Assembly: GCF_030936135.1 (NCBI RefSeq) | Contig: NW_026776913.1 | Span: forward strand, 868,001 to 932,000 | DNA from: Gavia stellata | Lineage: Eukaryota > Chordata > Aves > Gaviiformes > Gaviidae | Direction of reading: 5' to 3' | DNA: 64,000 nucleotides | Shown here: positions 1-11,014 of the stretch, in pieces | Layout of the letters: each line of letters opens with the position of its first letter | Numbering within the stretch: the first letter of the stretch is position 1 | Position numbers and translations under genes: made by a program | Notes under the pieces: model-generated | The model's database searches: none | Told to the model about the DNA's origin: nothing | What the model saw: the letters and a program-made list of their open reading frames with translations, nothing else

Positions 1-39
1 TAAACGCTGCCTTTACGTCCCTCTTCAGAACAACCCTCT

Positions 40-465
40 GCAAATATCCTGAGAGTGATCTGGAGCTGTGAGCAGCCCTGACCCACACAGCACCCTCTCA
101 ACAGCAGAAGGACCCTGCCCTTGCACTGGTCTCTCCTTCCACCCCCAGCTTCTCCCCACAGCGCCGTGGGGAGCTCTCTGGGCAGGCTGAGTGCTGACCC
201 TGGCAGGCGGCAGAGTCCCTGCCCCAGCACCCAGCCCCGGGGGTGCAGGGACCCTGCTCGGAAGGACAGCCCTGGGCACCCCTGGCTGCACACCCACCTT
301 CACACCCTGCAGCCGTCCCTGGCAGAAGGCAGCCCTCATGCCCTGTCCCTCTGATGGTGCAGCAGGGAAGCCCTGCTCTGGGGCACCTCCTCCTCCTCTA
401 TACAGGAGTGACATTCCTGGTTACCATGCCAGCTTTACGAGAGCCCTCCATGAACTGTAGCTGCA
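40..465. repeat. OR-upstream block (LCR-1), copy A, part 1
   Basis: This segment matches 27310-27770 and, in part, 51175-51510 in the same orientation. Positions about 178-402 are almost identical in all three copies, while the sequence on either side is much more diverged. In the other two copies an intact OR gene lies roughly 1.5 kb to the left on the minus strand, so a matching OR may lie just outside the left edge here (inference). Short reading frames on both strands are shared by all copies but match no protein I recognise. A CR1 interrupts the block at about 466. Confidence 0.75.
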
Positions 466-1811
466 TTGATCTCCTTCTATGACCAGGTGACCCGCCTAGT
501 GGATGAGGGAAAGGCTGTTGATGTTGTCTACCTGGACTTCAGCAAAGCCTTTGACACTGTTCCCCACAGTATTCTCCTAGAGAAGCTGGCGGCCCGTGGT
601 TTAGACAGGTACACTCTTCGCTGGGTAAAAAACTGGCTGGATGGCCGAGCCCAGAGGGTTGTGGTGAATGGGGTGAAATCCAGCTGGCGGCCGGTCACAA
701 GCGGAGTCCCCCAGGGCTCGGTTTTGGGACCGGTCTTGTTTAATGTCTTCATTGATGATCTGGATGAGGGGATAGAGTGCTCCCTCAGCAAGTTTGCAGA
801 CGACACCAAGTTGGGAGGGAGTGTTGATCTGCTTGAGGGTAGGAAGGCTCTGCAGAGGGATCTGGACAGGCTGGATCGATGGGCTGAGGCCAACCGGATG
901 AAGTTCAATAAGGCCAAGTGCCGGGTTCTACACTTCGGCCACAACAACCCCAGGCAACGCTACAGGCTTGGGGATGAGTGGCTGGAAAGTTCCCCCGCAG
1001 AAAAGGACCTGGGGGTGTTGATCGACAGCCGGCTGAATATGAGCCAGCAGTGTGCCCAGGTGGCCAAGAAGGCCAACGGCATCCTGGCTTGTATCAGAAA
1101 TGGTGTGGCCAGCAGGAGCAGGGAGGTGATCATGCCTCTGTACTCGGCTCTGGTGAGGCCGCACCTCGAATACTGTGTTCAGTTTTGGGCCCCTCACTAC
1201 AAGAAGGACATTGAGGTGCTGGAGCGTGTCCAGAGAAGGGCGACGAAGCTGGTGAGGGGTCTGGAACACAAGTCTTATGAGGAGCGGCTGAGGGAGCTGG
1301 GTTGTTTAGCCTGGAGAAGAGGAGGCTGAGGGGAGACCTTATCGCTCTCTACAACTACCTGAAAGGGGGTTGCAGAGAGGTGGGTGTTGGTCTCTTCTCC
1401 CAAGTGACTAGTGACAGGACTAGAGGAAATGGCCTCAAGTTGCGACAGGGGAGGTGCAGGCTAGACATTAGGAAAAAGTTCTTCACTGAGAGAGTGGTGA
1501 AACACTGGAATAGGCTGCCCAGGGAGGTGGTAGAGTCACCCTCCCTGGAGGTATTCAAGGAGCGTGTGGAAGTGGCATTGTGGGATGTAGCTTGATGGAC
1601 ATGGTGCTGTGTGGTGTTGGGTGGGTTGTGGCTTGTTATTGTTGTTGTGTGGCGTGGGGTTTGTGGTGGTTTTTTTTTGTTTTTTTTTTTTTTGTTTGTT
1701 TGTTTTTTTGTTTTGGTTTTTTTTTTTTGTTTTTTTCCCCCAGGTTGGACTCGATGATCTTACAGGTCTTTTCCAACCGTACTGATTCTGTGATTCTGTG
1801 ATTCTGTGATT
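466..1811 (+). mobile_element. CR1 LINE, 5'-truncated, with broken reverse transcriptase ORF
   Basis: This is the 3' part of a CR1 non-LTR retrotransposon. The reading frame starts inside the reverse transcriptase domain and shows the DFSKAFDTV block, the [11 protein letters not shown] block and the FADD catalytic motif (near 796-807). It then runs into the conserved C-terminal region ending at a TGA near 1595. One base is missing near 1300 compared with the copies at 18140-21098 and 54678-56071, which splits the frame. A T-rich 3' UTR (about 1670-1738) and an octamer tail of ATTCTGTG repeats (about 1785-1811) close the element. It sits inside LCR-1, and the sister copies at 27310-28240 and 51175-51960 lack it, so the insertion probably followed the duplication. 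Confidence 0.93.
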
Positions 1812-2062
1812 GCCCTGCACCCAGAGACTTACCGTGTCAAGGGCTGTGAAGATTTCTCCTCCAGTGAGCTCGCCTCTGTCCTCCCACCCCAGACTGCCTT
1901 TAGCCTCTCTCTGCCTTGATCCTCTCCCCTCGGTGCCTGCAGGCAGTGCCCTCAGCCCTGCTGCGCTCTGCAGAGGAGCTGCTCCTGGGCAGAGCTGTCT
2001 CTCCTCAGCGCTGCCCGCTTGCCATGAGCTCCCTCTGTCCCAGGAGCCCGGCACAGCCTAGC
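1812..2062. repeat. OR-upstream block (LCR-1), copy A, part 2
   Basis: This continues the block interrupted by the CR1. It matches 27768-28022 almost base for base. Its last ~115 bp also match 51632-51750, including the run GGCAGTGCCCTCAGCCCTGC. No gene is recognised in it. Confidence 0.7.
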
Positions 2063-2099
2063 AGGAGAGGACCAGGTCAAGGTGTTTTAATTACCCCTC

Positions 2100-2765
2100 G
2101 GGTGGGTTTGGTGCCCAGTCCATGAACCTCAGACAGTGAGAGGGAGTTGAAGAAACCTCTCAAGAAGTCAGTGTCTGATGCAATCTCCACTGTTTCTTGC
2201 AGTGTTAATGGGTCCCACGGAGGGACATTGCTGACAAAGCCTCCCCAGGGGCTGCTTAGAGCAGAAAACTCCAGGCAGTGATGACAGGTAGGCAAAGGCA
2301 ATGTGAAGGAAGAGATTCTCAGTAACCCTGGATGTGTTACCTAAAGGCAAAGGGCCAAGCTCTGACCCCCAGCCCCTGGGAAGGGAGATCCGGTCCCTCA
2401 CACATTGCTCAGGGCTCTTCCTGGGGCGGTGTGATGTGGGGATGGGCAATGCCCAGGGCAGGACTACGGTACGATACCTCCCAGGCTCCCAGGTGGGGAA
2501 GGGGAGGCAATGAGCCCCGAGTGCTGTAAGGACAAGGTGCTTCCTCATGGGTGTCAGTGGCAGAGACAACAGCCACAGCCGAGGAGGGAAAGAGCTGATC
2601 TCTGTTGGGGGCTTTTCTGACTTTCTCCATCCCTCTCTCATCTCCACCGTTGGCTGTCCTACGGTCTCCCACACCTGCACCTCTTCTCTGCAGGCTGTAG
2701 ACATCCACCCTGCTACCCCACCTGGCTCTCACCTGAGCATCTTCCTTTACTGATATCTCTCCATC
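2100..2765. repeat. Low-copy repeat LCR-2, copy 1
   Basis: The segment matches 46440-46990 in the same orientation and 7690-8410 in reverse. The best conserved stretch surrounds 2195-2300. On the minus strand it translates in all three copies to a similar peptide containing SALxSPWGG and GPxxxP. I do not recognise the peptide. The copies differ by scattered substitutions and small indels. It could be a decayed exon, or simply flanking DNA copied along with OR genes. Confidence 0.6.
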
Positions 2766-3410
2766 CTTCCTCGTTGTCCCTTGCAACACAAAGCCTTGGG
2801 TTGATCCAGTCTCCCTCTGGGTGACTTCTTACACCACAGCACTGCCCTTCGAGTGACATTTCTCTTTCCTTGTGTCCAGTCTGGACCTCTCCAGCTGCAC
2901 TTTGTGCTATAAGTTCTTTCTCATGCCGCTTCCCCCTACGAAAAAAAGATTCCATCATCCCTGAAACCATCTTTCCAGCAGTCTCAGGCTAATCCTATAC
3001 TGCTCTGAGTCTCTCTGTCACTGGGTCAATGCTGCCCAGGTCCCTCAGCCGCCCCAAACAGATCATGTGCACCCGGTCCTGAACCCCATCTTGGCAGACC
3101 TGCACTCGACAGTCTCTAGTTCCTCCTGACTTCTCCAAATTGGGGAGCCACCCTCTGGGACACACCCATGCGTGTGGAGCCACACCAGTGCTGAGTCAAG
3201 GGGGATGATCACTCAAGTTGTCTGGGTGGCCCACACTCCTCCTAACACAGCCCCACGTGCAGCTGCCCTTGTTCATAGGGACCGTACGTAGGGACGTTGT
3301 AGGGCGTCCCTCGTAGTGCCCAGGCCCTCCTCCTCAGCTGCTCACGTCCAGCCTGTCCTGATGTATGGGGTTATTCTCCCCACGCCCCCCACCACTGCAG
3401 CTCGGATGCA
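2766..3410. other. No gene recognised
   Basis: This is AT/GC-mixed sequence between LCR-2 and the OR pseudogene. Reading frames are short and lack known motifs, and no repeat tail was seen. Confidence 0.5.
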
Positions 3411-3413
3411 GAA

Positions 3414-3935
3414 ATGTTGAACCATACGACTGTCACAGAGTTCCTTCTCTTGGGCTTCCCCTCCCTCCACCATCAGGAGCGCCTCATGGCAATCGCTCTC
3501 CTGGCTTCGTACCTGGTGATCTTAGGGACAAACCTGCCGATCATTCCCTCGTTCTTGCTGAAAGAGACCTCCACAGTCCCACATAACTTTTCCCTCTGTA
3601 ACCTCTCCTGTTTGGAGGTTTTCATCACCATATCCATCATACCCAAAGCCGTAGAAAACTTGTGCATGGCCAGCAAAGCCATGTCCTGCCCAGGCTGCTT
3701 AACTCAGTGCGACTTCTACTCCCTTCTGGGCTGCGTCTTCATTTATGTCCAGCCTTCAAGTCACCACATTTCCTGAAACAAGGCAGTGGCCCTTCTCAAC
3801 ACAGTGCCAACTCCTTTGCTGAGTCCCTTTATTTTCACCCTCAGGAACCAGCTGATGGAAGATGCTCTCAAGGCAGGTTTCAAGAGAAGTGGGATAATCT
3901 TCAGAAACCTCTTTTCACCTCAGAAGAGGTGTCGT
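3414..3935 (+). pseudogene. Olfactory receptor pseudogene (OR6-like), core deleted
   Basis: An ATG at 3414 opens a frame that looks like the N-terminus of a class II odorant receptor. It shows an N-glycosylation site (NHT), TEFLLLGF, TM1, and a TM2 segment with CNLSCLEVF. After LLGCV in TM3 it jumps directly to FIYVQPSS, which resembles the end of TM6, then meets a TGA at 3774-3776. A further stretch matches the TM7 end (ALLNTVPTPLLSPFIFTLRNQ). The MxYDRY motif, TM4, TM5 and the KAFSTC motif are therefore missing, about 150 codons. The GN motif of TM1 is also lost (GTN). The gene was an intronless G-protein-coupled odorant receptor and is now dead. Family assignment beyond OR6-like is uncertain. 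Confidence 0.85.
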
Positions 3936-5062
3936 AAGTGGATTTTGAAAGGGGAGAGGGGTGGGGAGGGCAAACACATGGTTATGATGCATCTGCAGAA
4001 ATGAGACCTCTCTTTCTTAGCAGTGTAAGATCTCCTTAATCGAATATCACACCAGACTCTCTTCTGCAACACGTCATCATAAGACGATCCGACATAGCAA
4101 TGCCTTTGAAATGACCTACAAGCACTTTACAAACCCTGGTGAATACCACAGTGGCATTTTCTAAGCGTGCAAACCAAGACAGAAAGCAACAAGCAGAGGA
4201 CTTCATCCCTCCATGGCACACCCAATTCTCAACAAGCTTCACCCTCCTCCAGTTCTCATGCAACTGCACCTTGCTCCTAAATCTGGTTTCCTGATTATTT
4301 TGGTGGCAGATCTTTGCTGAACCTCTTAGTCTTTAGGAAATGACAGAAAATAGGTGGAACACAATGAAGAGAACAATAACAGCTTGCTTTCTCGACCAAG
4401 TGGCAATACATCTCTGATAACCTGCTGGTCAGAACAAAAACATGCCTGAAATTCAGTCCAGTTGAACTGTTGAGAATGACCTCTCTTCTAATTTGGTCCA
4501 GAATCTAGAATATTGGTCAGGAATGTAGTTTGGAGTAACAGTGCACCTGTCTCCACAACACGTTTGGTGAAATAAATGTCCAGTCCTTGACACAATGCTC
4601 CCAGAGCCAATACTTCAGCTAATCCAGCACATTCAGTGGAATTAGCTTGTTCAGACATAGACTTTTATAACTTTAATGTCTAAAAAGATGAGTTCATTCT
4701 CTGGCCTCCTTTGATAGCGGGGAAGGATCAGCACTCTAGAGGGTGATATCATCTCCTCCTACAGTGGTCTTCAGGAGAACTGTACTGAGCATCGACTTGG
4801 CAGCTTAGTTTTCCCATAGGTAATGCCAAGTGCCCTGAGCCACATACCGGGCAACGTGTGGTCATTTGCAGAAGAGATGGACTCTTGCTCAGCGGGGCCA
4901 TCCTTTGAAGACATGAGGGTTACAACTGTACCGTAAAGTCTCTCCAAAATTAAAAGGAAACCTCTCCTCTTCTCTAATCCCTGCCACAGAGTTGCCATTT
5001 TGTGCCAGTGGCTCTTGGCACAGTGGCAGCTATGAAGTGAGACCATGTGTCTTGGTACAGCC
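3896..5062 (+). repeat. Duplicated OR flank (block P), copy 1
   Basis: This matches 56072-57225 in the same orientation over more than 1.1 kb with few differences, starting inside the 3' end of the OR pseudogene. Part of it (about 4688-5062) also matches 36740-37110. The similarity stops at the run GTGTCTTGGTACAG, where the other copies continue with CCTGTCCTGCC. No gene is recognised after the OR remnant. Confidence 0.85.
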
Positions 5063-6830
5063 CTAAGGAAACTGATGACTGGTTGCTTTTCAGAAGCAGC
5101 AATGAACTGCCCATCTTCTTCTGCATATCACTTGTCACATAACTCATTACATGCCCAGACTCTCTTTGGTAGGTTGTTAGGTTTGGTTTCTTTGGTTTTT
5201 AGCTTTTCTTGGTTGTATTAATGCTGTCCACAAAAAGGAAGTCATTCTTCATCCTATTTCTATTTCAGTATCTGCCTGTCCTGTGTGACCCAGAGACTTT
5301 GTGTAAATTGGGAGCTGTGTGTTTAAACAAAATAAAGGACCCTGCTCAGGGTGGTTTGCCTGAGATCCTTTCTCTGAGATCTTCTCTGGAGCCATGGGGC
5401 AGCGTCTGTGTGCTGAGGTGAAGGGGGCAGTAGTCACCGGGAGCTGGGTCTGCCTCCCAGCATGACCAGCATGACCCTGTGGACTCACCCCATGGCCCTG
5501 GGAACCACAGCCTGCTTGCTCTTCAGAGCAACACCGCCAGCTCAGAGGCTGTGGGGAGCCTGGGGAGGGGGTGCAGGGGTGGCTGGCCAGTGCAAGGAGA
5601 AGAGCAGGGCACTGTGTGTGTGCAGGGGTGACATGGAAAGAGAAACCCTTTGCTGAGGGTGGCAGCTGGGGGCAGGCTGCCCTGTCCCTGGGGCAAAAGG
5701 CCCTTCCTGAGCATCCCCTGGGCCAATTCTCTCATGCCGTCCTGGGGAGCAAGTTTGGCACCTGGGGCTGCAAGCTGCCTGCAGCGGAGATCTCCTCAGC
5801 GTGCCGGCTGGATGGACATTCTCACTGGCCTCCATTTCCTGCTGTGGGACCAGTCCCACCAGGGCTGCTCTGCTGGGCTTGGCTGGGGAGAGGGCAGGGA
5901 GGTGGCAAGATTCAGAGAGGGGCTGGGATGGCTGGGATGGCAAGTGCCCCGGAGAGGAGAACTCCAGTGAACAGCTCAAGTGTGGGAGTGGGCAGGGTGG
6001 GGGCACACAGCAGCGTCCTCGCACAGCCGGGCTCCTGCGAGAGACATGGAGGACCAGCAGAGCAGGGTCTGACCTGTGCCCGTGTTCACTGGACACCCCG
6101 GGCAGCTGCCCCAGGGCAGTCGTCACACACCAGCCAATAACCACCACCATGTCCAGCACTGGCCGCTCAGCCCAGCTCGGAGAGGTTGCTTGTCCCTCCA
6201 CAGAGGGACACCGAATGACCAGGTCAGAAGTCCAGGTTTGCATTGTACAGACGAGACGTAAGCATGCACACCGTGTGCGTGTGGGGAGATGAACCCGAGT
6301 GAGCACAAATGCCATCAGCTCTTCCTGGGGGTACCATGAAGGCCTGTGGGACAGACAGTGTCTCGAGGTCACTTCTCACTTCGAGAGTAACGTCCCCTGG
6401 GAAAGCACCTGGATGCAGCACTGGGATGTGCTTCATGAAACCCACGTCCCCGTGTCCATTCCTCATGCCGTGGAGCATCTCAGACGAGTGCAGAGCAGGG
6501 CGATACACCGCAGGGCTGAGGTGCCTCCCAGCCTCTGGGAGCAGCAGCAGGAGGTCAGAGAGACACTGTGACTGCTGCAGTGCACTGCCTCTGCACGTGC
6601 AAGGCAAGGACTCCTCTCTCTGATCACCCGTGTGTGTACGAGGAGTGCACGAGCCCAGCTGAGACATGGGCACCTGGCAGAGCTCCGACATTTCTGTGTG
6701 TGACTCCAAGAAGAAATTTCCATTTTCCCAGCTACATTCATCTCAGCTGCCTTGGACAGGCTCATTGCAAGTGCTCCTGATTGCTACGTCACCCTTGCCT
6801 GTGATTCCGGATTGTGACCTCAAAAGTGCC
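5063..6830. other. No gene recognised
   Basis: The left part is AT-rich and the part from about 5400 is GC-rich. The long minus-strand open frame over about 5542-6372 has a Pro/Ser/Cys-rich composition without domain structure and looks like a by-product of high GC. No duplicate of this segment was noticed in the window. Confidence 0.45.
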
Positions 6831-7200
6831 GGAGCAATCATGGAGGTTCTGTGGTCCTTGGAAAAAGCAGACATCAAACCCCTCTTCAAGAAGGGCAGGG
6901 ATGAGGATTGACAGAATTGCAAGTGGCCTGCCTACCTCAGACTCTAGGAGGACATGGGGCAAGTTGTCCTGCAGCCATCTCCAGGCCCTTGAAGGACAAG
7001 AAAGGCATAGCTGAACCAGAATGGTTAGGGGAAACGAGGGCACGTTGCGTACCTGGACTTTTGCAAGGCCTTTGACATCATCTCCCAGAGTCTCCTTAGA
7101 GCCTGATTGATGCTCTCCAGGATGAAGAAATGGATGGTAGGGTGGGTGGGAAGTTGGCTGGATGGTGAGGCCCAAATGTCATCAGCAGTACAAAGTCTTT
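6831..7200 (+). mobile_element. Old, degraded CR1 fragment
   Basis: Broken translations resemble CR1 reverse transcriptase. PLFKKGRDED near 6880 corresponds to the CR1 block [11 protein letters not shown] decayed form of the YLDFSKAFD block lies near 7048-7080, followed by WLDG near 7155. Stops and frameshifts are frequent, so this is an older insertion than the other CR1 copies. Confidence 0.6.
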
Positions 7201-7689
7201 TTAGAAGCCAGTCATACCCAGAATCCCTCAGTGATTAGCATTTGGGCCAACACTCTTGAATGTCCTTATTATCCCTCCACAAGGTGGAGCCCCATCCAGG
7301 AAGAGGGCATGGATATGGGTTGGCATGTGCCTTCTGCCTGAGTACCTGATGGGACAGCAGCAGGCATAGGGCTCGTTTGAGTCTATCCAAGAAGCTGAAA
7401 GAAGGCCAGGAAAAGTCACATGGTTTAGAAGATCACGGTGAGTTTACACACTCAGCTCAGGTGAAAGGCCACAAGAAGGCTGATGAGTTAGCTCGCCTGA
7501 TGAAGGGTGCTTTCTGAGAATTTTGAGCTTTCCTTGGAGGTGGGAAAAAGCAGGAGAGAGAAAAAGTGCTACAAAGTGCAGCTTGGAAAGTGGAGCCTGG
7601 ACATGAGGAAGAAGAAATGTCACTCGAAGGGTAGAGCTGTAGTGCAAGATGTCACCCAGTGAGAGTTGGTGATTAGACTCAGGGCCAGT
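7201..7689. other. No gene recognised
   Basis: The segment between the old CR1 fragment and LCR-2 copy 2 has only short frames and no recognisable motif. It may hold further CR1 remains too decayed to call. Confidence 0.35.
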
Positions 7690-8410
7690 GAGGGTGGGGA
7701 GACGTCAGTGAAGGCAGAGAAATGCCCAGGGGAGAGCAAGGTGGAGAAGCAAGATGGACGTCTACAGCCTGCAGGAAAACAGGGGCAGGTGTGGGACAGC
7801 CTGCGATGGAAACTGCCAAGGGCGCTGGCAAGGCTGGAAGACATGAACAGAACCCAGGTCTTTGTCCTCTGGGCTATGGCAGTTGTCTGTGCCACCAAGG
7901 GCTGTGAGAAGACATGTTGTCCTCATGGCACTGGAGCCTCATTTCCTCCTTGCAACCCCATGGGGAAGCTGGGAGTGTTGTTCCATTGTCCTGCACTGGG
8001 CATTGCAGACCCCACATCCACTGCCCCAGGAAGGGCCCTGACCCACGTGTGAGGGACAGGATCCCCCTTCCATGGGCCGGGGGTCAGGGCTTGGCCTTTG
8101 TGCTCCATGTAACAATCCAAGGGCTTTGTCAGCGTCAGAGCCACCTGCACAGTGCCTTTGCCTACCTGCAATCACAGCCTCCAGTTATCGGCTCTAACGA
8201 GTCCCTGGGGAGGCTTTGTCAGTAATGGCCCTCAGTGGGGCCCAGTAATGCTTCAGAGTATTTTAGGTTTGTCTTCTGCCTTTGTCTCCTTGAGGGGATT
8301 GTTCAGTCTCTTCTCAGTACCTGAGGCTCCTGGACTCAGCACTACATACACCATGGGGCTCATTAAAATGCAGAAAGCGCTAACGAGCTATGCCTCTTCT
8401 ATAGTTTTCT
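7690..8410. repeat. Low-copy repeat LCR-2, copy 2 (inverted)
   Basis: This is the reverse-oriented counterpart of 2100-2765 and 46440-46990. The shared peptide (SALTSPWGG, then SNGPQW) is read on the plus strand near 8185-8240. Copies 2 and 3 resemble each other more than either resembles copy 1. Confidence 0.6.
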
Positions 8411-10019
8411 TCAGGTCTTCAACATTTGTATAGCCAGTTAGAGAGGTAGTCACCTACCCTGAAGTAGCATAGCTAGCTCATCCTTTTCAATGAGCAATCT
8501 GAAGATGTGATAGGAGAATTCTCCAGTTGATATGGATGCAGAATGTATCCTAAAGAGGTGTGGACAGGTAGGAAAAGCAGTCCCTTGAGGCCAGACACGG
8601 TATGGACAGCCTTGTTCCTCACCTCTCCAACCCTGCCATTGCTCTCGTTGGCCACCGGGGACTTGCATCACTTTTCTTTACATCAGACTTCTCCACCAAA
8701 GTCTGCACCTGAATATTACAGCTGCTTTGCAGCAATTCCTACCTGCTCTCCGTGGAGAACTGCCATGGAAACAGGGTTTTTTAATTGGGGGAAAGAAACA
8801 AGAAGAAAAAGTAAAACACAAGAGAGCTTAATCCACAATAAACACACTTCTCAGCTGTATGGTTATTTTTGGCAGCTTCCAATGAGGTTCGCCACCCCAG
8901 TTGAAGAGTTGCCTATAGGGACTATGAGGGAGAGTACTGAAAGACAAGAGAGGACTGAAAGACAATGATGCTTTACCTCCCTGGAGCTCAAAGCAGGGTG
9001 ATAGGTGAGAGGGATCTGAATGATCAAAGAGTAAGAGGCGGAAAACCCTGGAGAACAGTGGAAAGTGCGTATGTCCAGATCGTTTTCTGAAGAGATGACT
9101 TCCGACGTGGGGAGTTTGATCAGGACAGGCAGAAACACCTGGAAGGTTAGGGAGATTAAATACGCAGCATGACAGACAGAGTACTGGCAATGCAAGCACA
9201 GGGCAAGATCAGGATTTCTTCTCCTGCAATAAATACACAGTCTCAAAAGTCCCATTTTGGCAGGATAGAAAATACAGTGACATTTTATTGAAAGTACTGA
9301 AACATTGCAGCTGGTAAAAAGGTGCTGGGTTTTTTTTCTTTCTTTTTATAAAGTATTGAGAGCAGTTCCCAGGTTTTCAGGCAGAGCTTAAGGGTCTGAC
9401 CATAAGCAGCCAGTGCCACCTCGAGAGCTGTATCTGAGGTACTTGCCGGGGCATGTAAAGGACCACTTCCCCTCCTGGTCCAGACCTATGGCCTTACCAG
9501 TACCAGAGCCCCAAGACCCCACAGTTTCTCCAGGCGATGCTTTGGACCACCTGCTCCCTCCAGGAGTCAACTCCCCCCTCCCAGTCTCTCCGGTTGCTTC
9601 CCCCCGGGCACGTGAGCCCCTATGACTTGTGGTCCCCCCTCCAGGGGCTGGCACTCACACCTCCACACGTACAAAGAACAGAGATCCCCCTCACCCCAGG
9701 AAGTAGTGAAATGGAGTTTAACAAGAAGGCAGTACAGGCTGGGGCCATCATTTGCAGGGTGCGGCTGGACAAGTGTACTTACCAGCAACCTCCTTCATCG
9801 TGACTAGCTGTTTTTAGCCCAATTTCATCCCCCAACATCCTCGAGTCCTCCCTTTCCCTGCCATCGGTCCTTTCCTAGAAATCCCATCGGAAGTCTTCAT
9901 TACATGAAATAGGAACCGGGTTTGCAGATCCACTTTCAAGAAGACAAAGACAAAAAGTATGAGTAAAAGCATGAGTATTTAATTGCAGTAGCTGCTTCTA
10001 CTCAGCATAATTTAGATGC
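8411..10019. other. No gene recognised
   Basis: The sequence holds only short frames without motifs. A run with TTTTATTG followed by a T-rich tract (about 9280-9350) could be retroelement or UTR debris, but I cannot assign it. Confidence 0.4.
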
Positions 10020-10560
10020 AGTTGCATTGGAAATCATACTAGCACCTTCAATGCCATCTGCTGTGGTATCTGCAGCTGCAATGCTGTTTGACACAGCACC
10101 TGCGTCTCCGGTGGTGTCTGTAATGGTATCTGCATCTGCCATGGCATCTCCAGTGGCATCGATGCCAGTACCTTCAAAAGAATCTTCAAAGGCACCTGCA
10201 TCTCCAATGGTGTCTGCATCTGCCATGGTTTCTGCAATGGCACCTGCATCCTCAATAGCATCTCCATCAGCAATTGCACCTGAAACTGTATTTCCATCTG
10301 CAGTGGCATCTGCACCAGCATTGGCAATGTTATCCATAATGGTATCTGCATCCGCAATGATGGCTGCATCGGAGAACTGTAGCTGACAGGACAGTTGCAC
10401 ACCCAGCATTCCGGATGCAGATACCTTTGCAGATGCCCTGGCAGATTCTTTCCCACTGCAGATGCAGAGGCCATTGCAGATACTGATCGCGTTGCAGCTA
10501 TCCATAGCATCACACCCCCCCATGCAGATACCAACACCATTACAGATGCACACACAGCAC
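10020..10560. repeat. Minisatellite, 6/18-bp unit, strand-switching
   Basis: From about 10025 to 10380 the array is built of units such as GCATCTGCAATGG and GCATCTCCAATGGTGTCT, with periods of 6, 12 and mostly 18 bp. After a short non-repeat spacer (about 10383-10430) the units from about 10455 to 10555 read as the reverse complement (GCAGATGCAGAGGCCATTGC, GCAGATACTGATC). Because the period is a multiple of three, long open frames appear on both strands (Ala/Asp-rich or Ser/Ala-rich). These are very unlikely to be genes. Related units occur at 54525-54677. Confidence 0.9.
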
Positions 10561-11014
10561 AGCGGGCATTATCCCCCCTCCTCAGCACTGCTCAGAACAC
10601 ATACACAACACCACACTGCGTACGGGGTCTCAGGAAGAAGTGACCTCTCGCTTGCCTCTGTCCTCTACTGGCCTCTGACTCCGGTTCCCACAGGCCCTGC
10701 CCTCCTCCTGCCTCCCCAAGGGGCCCAGGAGCTCAGAACTGGGAGAAAGCGGGCACAGTGCTGCTAAAGAAACCTTCTGCTGGGGATTTGCAAGATGAGT
10801 CCTGCATGGAAAGGAGGCACGGCCATCTCTTTGAGGGCAAAAATACCCTCCTGACCACTGCAACAGCCTCACTCACAGCCAATACTGCATTTGGTGGACA
10901 GGGACAAAAGAAATCCATTCACTGCCTCCAACACAGAAACAGCTTCAACATGGACCTGACTAGAGTTTTCCCCACCCTCTTGCAGAAGGGGATAAGGAGC
11001 CACCAAGAAAATCA
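10561..11014. other. No gene recognised
   Basis: Unique-looking sequence between the minisatellite and a CR1, without a supported gene or repeat. Confidence 0.45.

Noticed and set aside
178-402. Conserved block upstream of ORs as a protein-coding exon
   Set aside because: Near-identity makes frames open in all copies on both strands, so openness carries no weight. No splice pair or known domain could be shown. Kept only as a regulatory or 5'-exon candidate.
528-1269. Minus-strand frames across the CR1 copies (also 19857-20835 and 55024-55812)
   Set aside because: They are shadows of the reverse transcriptase frame on the plus strand. They recur in every CR1 only because the DNA is copied.
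1660-1740. T-rich tract as an independent microsatellite
   Set aside because: All three younger CR1 copies have a T-rich stretch at the same 3' UTR position, so it is part of the element.
5542-6372. 276-codon minus-strand open frame
   Set aside because: Low-complexity Pro/Ser/Cys-rich translation from GC-rich DNA, with no domain, no duplicate copy and no gene structure.
10002-10588. Long open frames of 119-184 codons on both strands of the minisatellite
   Set aside because: They result from a repeat period divisible by three. Simple Ala/Asp/Ser composition and openness in several frames argue against a gene.
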